Shown: positions 61,130 to 64,000 of the stretch, in pieces
Position numbering within the stretch: the first letter of the stretch is position 1
Layout of the letters: every line of letters starts with the position of its first letter
Source of the DNA: JAPPHA01 sp963664045
Lineage (GTDB): Bacteria; Pseudomonadota; Alphaproteobacteria; Rhodobacterales; Rhodobacteraceae
Length of the DNA: 64,000 nt
NCBI GenBank assembly: GCA_963664045.2
Contig: CAXXGT010000012.1
Location: 186,001 to 250,000 of the forward strand
Direction: 5' to 3'
The notes under the pieces: model-generated
Told to the model about the DNA's origin: nothing
The model's database searches: none
The model's input: the letters and a program-made list of their open reading frames with translations, nothing else
Translations under genes and position numbers: made by a program

Positions 61130-62203
61130 ATGGCGACGACGGAGGTGGCGGTCATCGGGACCGGGTGGTGCGGCGGCATCAGGGCGGAGACGCTGGCCAA
61201 TTCGGTTCTGGTCGATGCACTGCATATCTGTGAAATCCGCCCCGACCGGCTGGAAGAGGTCCGTGCGCTGACCGGGCCTGCGACGGCGACGCTCGATTAC
61301 CGGGACATCGTCTCCAACCCGGCCATCAGCGTGGTCTACATCTCGACGGCTCCCGAGGAGACCCACTACCCGATCGCCCGCGATTGCCTGAAGGCGGGCA
61401 AGCACGTCCTCCTGGAGAAGCCCATTGCGCTGGAGTTCTGGGAAGCCGACGATCTGATCGCCCTGTCCAGAGCTGGGGACGTGAAATTCACCATCGGCTA
61501 TTCGCAGCGGTTCAACCCCAAGATCGCCTATGCCAGGAAGTCCATTGCCGAAGGCAGGCTCGGCAAGGTGGTCAACGTCATGGTCAGCCGCCACGTGTCG
61601 CGGAACCTCGGCAAGAAGGTCGCCAATCGTATCAAGCTGTCGCCTGCGGCGATGGAATCCACCCATGATCTCGACTTTGTCTTCTGGCTGCTGGAACCTG
61701 CCAGGCCGGTGAAGATCTACGCGCAGGGCGCTTACGGCTACATGAAGGACCTGAACGGTTCCTACGACTGCATGTGGACGACGGTGACGATGGATGACGG
61801 AACGCTGGTCGTCATCGGGGGCGGTTGGAACCTGCCGCCAAGCTATCCGAACTATTGCGCGACCTGGATCGAGATCACGGGGACCGAGGGCGCGCTGATC
61901 CTGGATGACACCGCGCGCGACCATTGGTTGAACACGGTGTCCGAGGGCACGCAATTCCCGATGTCGACCATGCCGGGTGAACACGTGGATCACGTGTTTG
62001 CCGGCCAGATGGGGCCGGAGACGGTCCATTTCCTCGAGGCCGTGCTGATGGATCGCCCCGCAATGGTCGATCCGGCCGATGCGCGGCTGGTGATGGAGGC
62101 ATATTCGGCCGCGGACCTGTCGGCCGGGATCGGCGAGCCTGTCTCGCTGCCGCTGACGAACCGTTCGATTGCGCAGCTGGCCGACATCAAGGCGGCAGGA
62201 TAG
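61130..62203 (+). CDS. Gfo/Idh/MocA-family NAD(P)-dependent oxidoreductase
   Basis: 357 residues. The N-terminal Rossmann motif is VIGTGWCGGIRAETL, the EKP motif is LLEKPIALEFWEAD, and the C-terminal alpha/beta domain has ESTHDLDFVFWLL where the family's catalytic H-x-x-D lies. It probably oxidises a cyclic sugar, inositol-like or sugar-acid substrate. Start at ATG 61130 with GGGAGGAG upstream. Followed by a second oxidoreductase after 9 bp. Confidence 0.88.
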   Translation: MATTEVAVIGTGWCGGIRAETLANSVLVDALHICEIRPDRLEEVRALTGPATATLDYRDIVSNPAISVVYISTAPEETHYPIARDCLKAGKHVLLEKPIALEFWEADDLIALSRAGDVKFTIGYSQRFNPKIAYARKSIAEGRLGKVVNVMVSRHVSRNLGKKVANRIKLSPAAMESTHDLDFVFWLLEPARPVKIYAQGAYGYMKDLNGSYDCMWTTVTMDDGTLVVIGGGWNLPPSYPNYCATWIEITGTEGALILDDTARDHWLNTVSEGTQFPMSTMPGEHVDHVFAGQMGPETVHFLEAVLMDRPAMVDPADARLVMEAYSAADLSAGIGEPVSLPLTNRSIAQLADIKAAG

Positions 62204-62212
62204 GGGGGCTGC

Positions 62213-63076
62213 ATGATGGCCGCGAGCGTCGGGATCTTCGGGCTTGGGCTGATCGGCACGGCCCTGGCGGAACGCCTTCTGGCCGCGGGACATGGCGTCG
62301 TCGGCCACGATGTGGACGAAGCGCGGGGAACGCTCCTTCGGGAAAAGGGAGGGATGCCTGCAGATCCCGAAACGATCTGGCAAAGCGACATCATTCTCTC
62401 GGCCGTCTTCAGCACCGACCAGCTGGCCGACATAATCGCATCCGCGCCCGAGGTCACGGACACGGTGCTCGTCACGATGAGCACGTGCGACCCCGACCAG
62501 GTCGTCGCGTTGGCGGAGTCCGCCCGGAAACGCTCGATCGTGCTCGTCGAGGCCCCGATCTCGGGCACGAGCCTCCAGGTCCGGCAAGGCACGGCGCTCC
62601 TGTTGCTTGCCGGCGACGCGGCAGGGCTCGACGCCTTCGAACAGGTTGCCGATGCGATTTCGCCCAACCGGGAACGGGTCGGGGTCATCGGCAACGGGAA
62701 CAGGACCAAGCTGGCGATCAATTGCGTTCTCGGGCTGAACCGGGCCGCCGTCGCGGAAGGCCTCGTTCTTGCCGAAGCGCTGGGCCTCGACCCGGCGGCT
62801 TACCTGCAGACGGCGCTGCGCTCCGCGGCGCGCTCCGATGTCATGACCGCGAAAGGACCAATGATGGTCGCGCGCGACTTCACGCCACTCGGCCGGATCG
62901 CCCAGTCTCAAAAGGATTTCAAGCTGATCCGCGAGATTGCCGCACGCAACGGGCACGGGAACATGCCGATGGTCAATCGCTATCTCGAGGTGATGGAGAA
63001 TGCCGAACAGGCGGGGGACAGCGATCTCGACAATTCGGCGGTGTTCCTCGCGGTTTCGCGGATGGCGAAAGCCTGA
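62213..63076 (+). CDS. 3-hydroxyisobutyrate dehydrogenase-family protein
   Basis: 287 residues, beta-hydroxyacid dehydrogenase family. The cofactor motif is FGLGLIGTALAERLL; EAPISGTS replaces the usual DAPVSGG; the catalytic Lys is in NGNRTKLAINCVLG (K with N four residues on). Related enzymes act on tartronate semialdehyde, 3-hydroxyisobutyrate or glyoxylate. The start may be either of two consecutive ATG codons. It is convergent with the AEC transporter, 2 bp apart. Confidence 0.87.
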   Translation: MMAASVGIFGLGLIGTALAERLLAAGHGVVGHDVDEARGTLLREKGGMPADPETIWQSDIILSAVFSTDQLADIIASAPEVTDTVLVTMSTCDPDQVVALAESARKRSIVLVEAPISGTSLQVRQGTALLLLAGDAAGLDAFEQVADAISPNRERVGVIGNGNRTKLAINCVLGLNRAAVAEGLVLAEALGLDPAAYLQTALRSAARSDVMTAKGPMMVARDFTPLGRIAQSQKDFKLIREIAARNGHGNMPMVNRYLEVMENAEQAGDSDLDNSAVFLAVSRMAKA

Positions 63077-63078
63077 GC

Positions 63079-63969
63079 CTAAAATCCGGCCAAGTAGATC
63101 GCCGCTGCGATCAACAGCGGCAGGCAGGCGAAATTCAGAACTGTGGAGCTGACGACCAGCCCGGCCACACGCTGCGGGCTTCGGCCATGGTGTTCGGCAA
63201 TCACGTAGGTGACCAGCGCCGACGGCATTGCGGACAGAAGAAAGACGGCGCCAGCTTCCACGCCTTCGAGGTTGAAGGCCGTGACCAGCGTCAGACCGGT
63301 GGCAACCCCGATCGCCAGCCTTACGCCCGCAAGAACTGCCGATGTTCCGAAATCATTGACCTTCAGCCGCGCCAACGCGCCACCCAGCAGGATCAGCATC
63401 ACCGGGATCATGATCCCGCCCAGAAGCGCGGTCGTACCGGCGATGAAGGTTGGGATCGGCAGGTCGGTGATCCGGAACAGGAGCACTGCCACGATTGACC
63501 AGACCAACGGTTGGCGCAACAGTTTTCGCAGGCCCGGATCGCCGGTTACGATGGCGGGGACAATCGTGTACTGCACCAGCGCCATCGTGAAAAAGAACGC
63601 CACGCCAATGGTCAGTCCCGATTCGGCAAAGGCGAAAAAGACGATCGGCAGCCCGGCATTTCCGGCATTGGGAAGCGACAAGGACGACAGAAACGTCCGC
63701 GGAGGAAGGCGCAGGACCAGAAGCGCGGCCATGGCCAGCGCGCCGCCCACAAAGACCGCGGCCACGGTGATCGCCACGATGCGGGCAAGCGAGTCGTCGG
63801 GCAGGGCAGTACTTGTCAGGGACGAAAACACCAGGCACGGCGTCCCGATCAGCATCGCAAGCCGGCTCAGCGTTTCGGATTGGAAGCCAATTCCCCGATA
63901 CTCGAGGAAAAATCCAATCCCGGCGACCACAAAAACCGGGGCGATGATGTTCAGGATCTCGCTCGGCAC
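63079..63969 (-). CDS. AEC-family transporter (auxin efflux carrier type)
   Basis: A 296-residue inner-membrane protein with about ten hydrophobic segments in two five-helix halves. LSSLSLPNAGNAGLPIVFFAF carries the family's N-x-G-x-x-G-x-P box, and FLLSAMPSALVTYVIAEHHG is the second-half equivalent. Members transport malonate, malate or other organic anions. It lies at the window edge, convergent with the oxidoreductase genes; its own regulator would be outside. Confidence 0.9.
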   Translation of the reverse strand: MPSEILNIIAPVFVVAGIGFFLEYRGIGFQSETLSRLAMLIGTPCLVFSSLTSTALPDDSLARIVAITVAAVFVGGALAMAALLVLRLPPRTFLSSLSLPNAGNAGLPIVFFAFAESGLTIGVAFFFTMALVQYTIVPAIVTGDPGLRKLLRQPLVWSIVAVLLFRITDLPIPTFIAGTTALLGGIMIPVMLILLGGALARLKVNDFGTSAVLAGVRLAIGVATGLTLVTAFNLEGVEAGAVFLLSAMPSALVTYVIAEHHGRSPQRVAGLVVSSTVLNFACLPLLIAAAIYLAGF

Positions 63970-64000
63970 CTCGCCCCGCTTCCGATCGTTTCGCTGCCTA

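Noticed and set aside
1..64000. CRISPR arrays, tRNA and rRNA genes
   Set aside because: No regularly spaced direct repeats, no tRNA-like cloverleaf with a CCA-proximal stem and no rRNA-like sequence were noticed in the gene-free stretches. A covariance-model scan was not possible.

Overview
The window looks like an alphaproteobacterial chromosome, probably of the order Rhodospirillales or a relative. The left 11 kb carries a housekeeping neighbourhood that in this class lies beside the replication origin: addB, a cell-wall-recycling kinase and nucleotidyltransferase, tsaE, smr and a Tim44-like gene on the minus strand; fxsA and secB on the plus strand; dnaQ, coaE, aroE and maf on the minus strand. 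A gene-free stretch (10126-10610) with several DnaA-box-like nonamers and an AT-rich tract follows, then hemJ. I read this stretch as a strong candidate for oriC.

Directly after hemJ the housekeeping order is broken by a wrecked mobile island (about 11.3-16.9 kb). Its outer flanks are remnants of a glyceraldehyde-3-phosphate dehydrogenase gene and of an ArsJ-like efflux gene, the usual partners of an arsenate-detoxification module. Between them lies an IS91-type element (tyrosine recombinase plus HUH transposase). Its recombinase gene is split by a 2.4-kb insertion sequence whose transposase fuses a DruA-like domain to an IS4/Tn5-type DDE domain. An 8-bp target duplication and the restored reading frame prove the nesting.

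From 17 to 31 kb come an aromatic aminotransferase and recQ, then an IclR regulator divergent from a catabolic operon: cyclase-family hydrolase, cupin, SDR, 3-hydroxyacyl-CoA dehydrogenase-type protein, a complete HAAT-type ABC importer and a sulfatase-like hydrolase. Two adjacent perfect 12-bp palindromes lie in the divergent promoter.

From 31 to 46 kb there is a second catabolic and transport locus. On the minus strand are a fused dipeptide-type ABC ATPase, a hydantoin-racemase-like protein, a cyclic amidohydrolase and a PatB/MalY-type C-S lyase. On the plus strand are a rhodanese, an oligopeptide-binding protein, two permeases, a signal-less binding-protein homologue, a VOC protein and a 671-residue protein joining a NACHT-like NTPase to an FGE-sulfatase-like fold. 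The gene content suggests use of a sulphur-containing cyclic amide or peptide, but this is inference.

An ISAzo13-family element (45898-47202, TTA duplication) separates this from the last block. That block holds a frameshifted GntR gene, a cytochrome b561-like protein, a 2-hydroxyacid dehydrogenase, an LVIVD-repeat protein, a signal-less DctP homologue, a GST and a GntR regulator. Divergent from the latter run an alcohol dehydrogenase, a DapA-family aldolase, a complete TRAP transporter, a DUF1330 protein, a quinone oxidoreductase, two further NAD(P) oxidoreductases and a convergent AEC transporter. Near-identical GGTTAACC-centred palindromes flank the GntR/dehydrogenase intergenic region.
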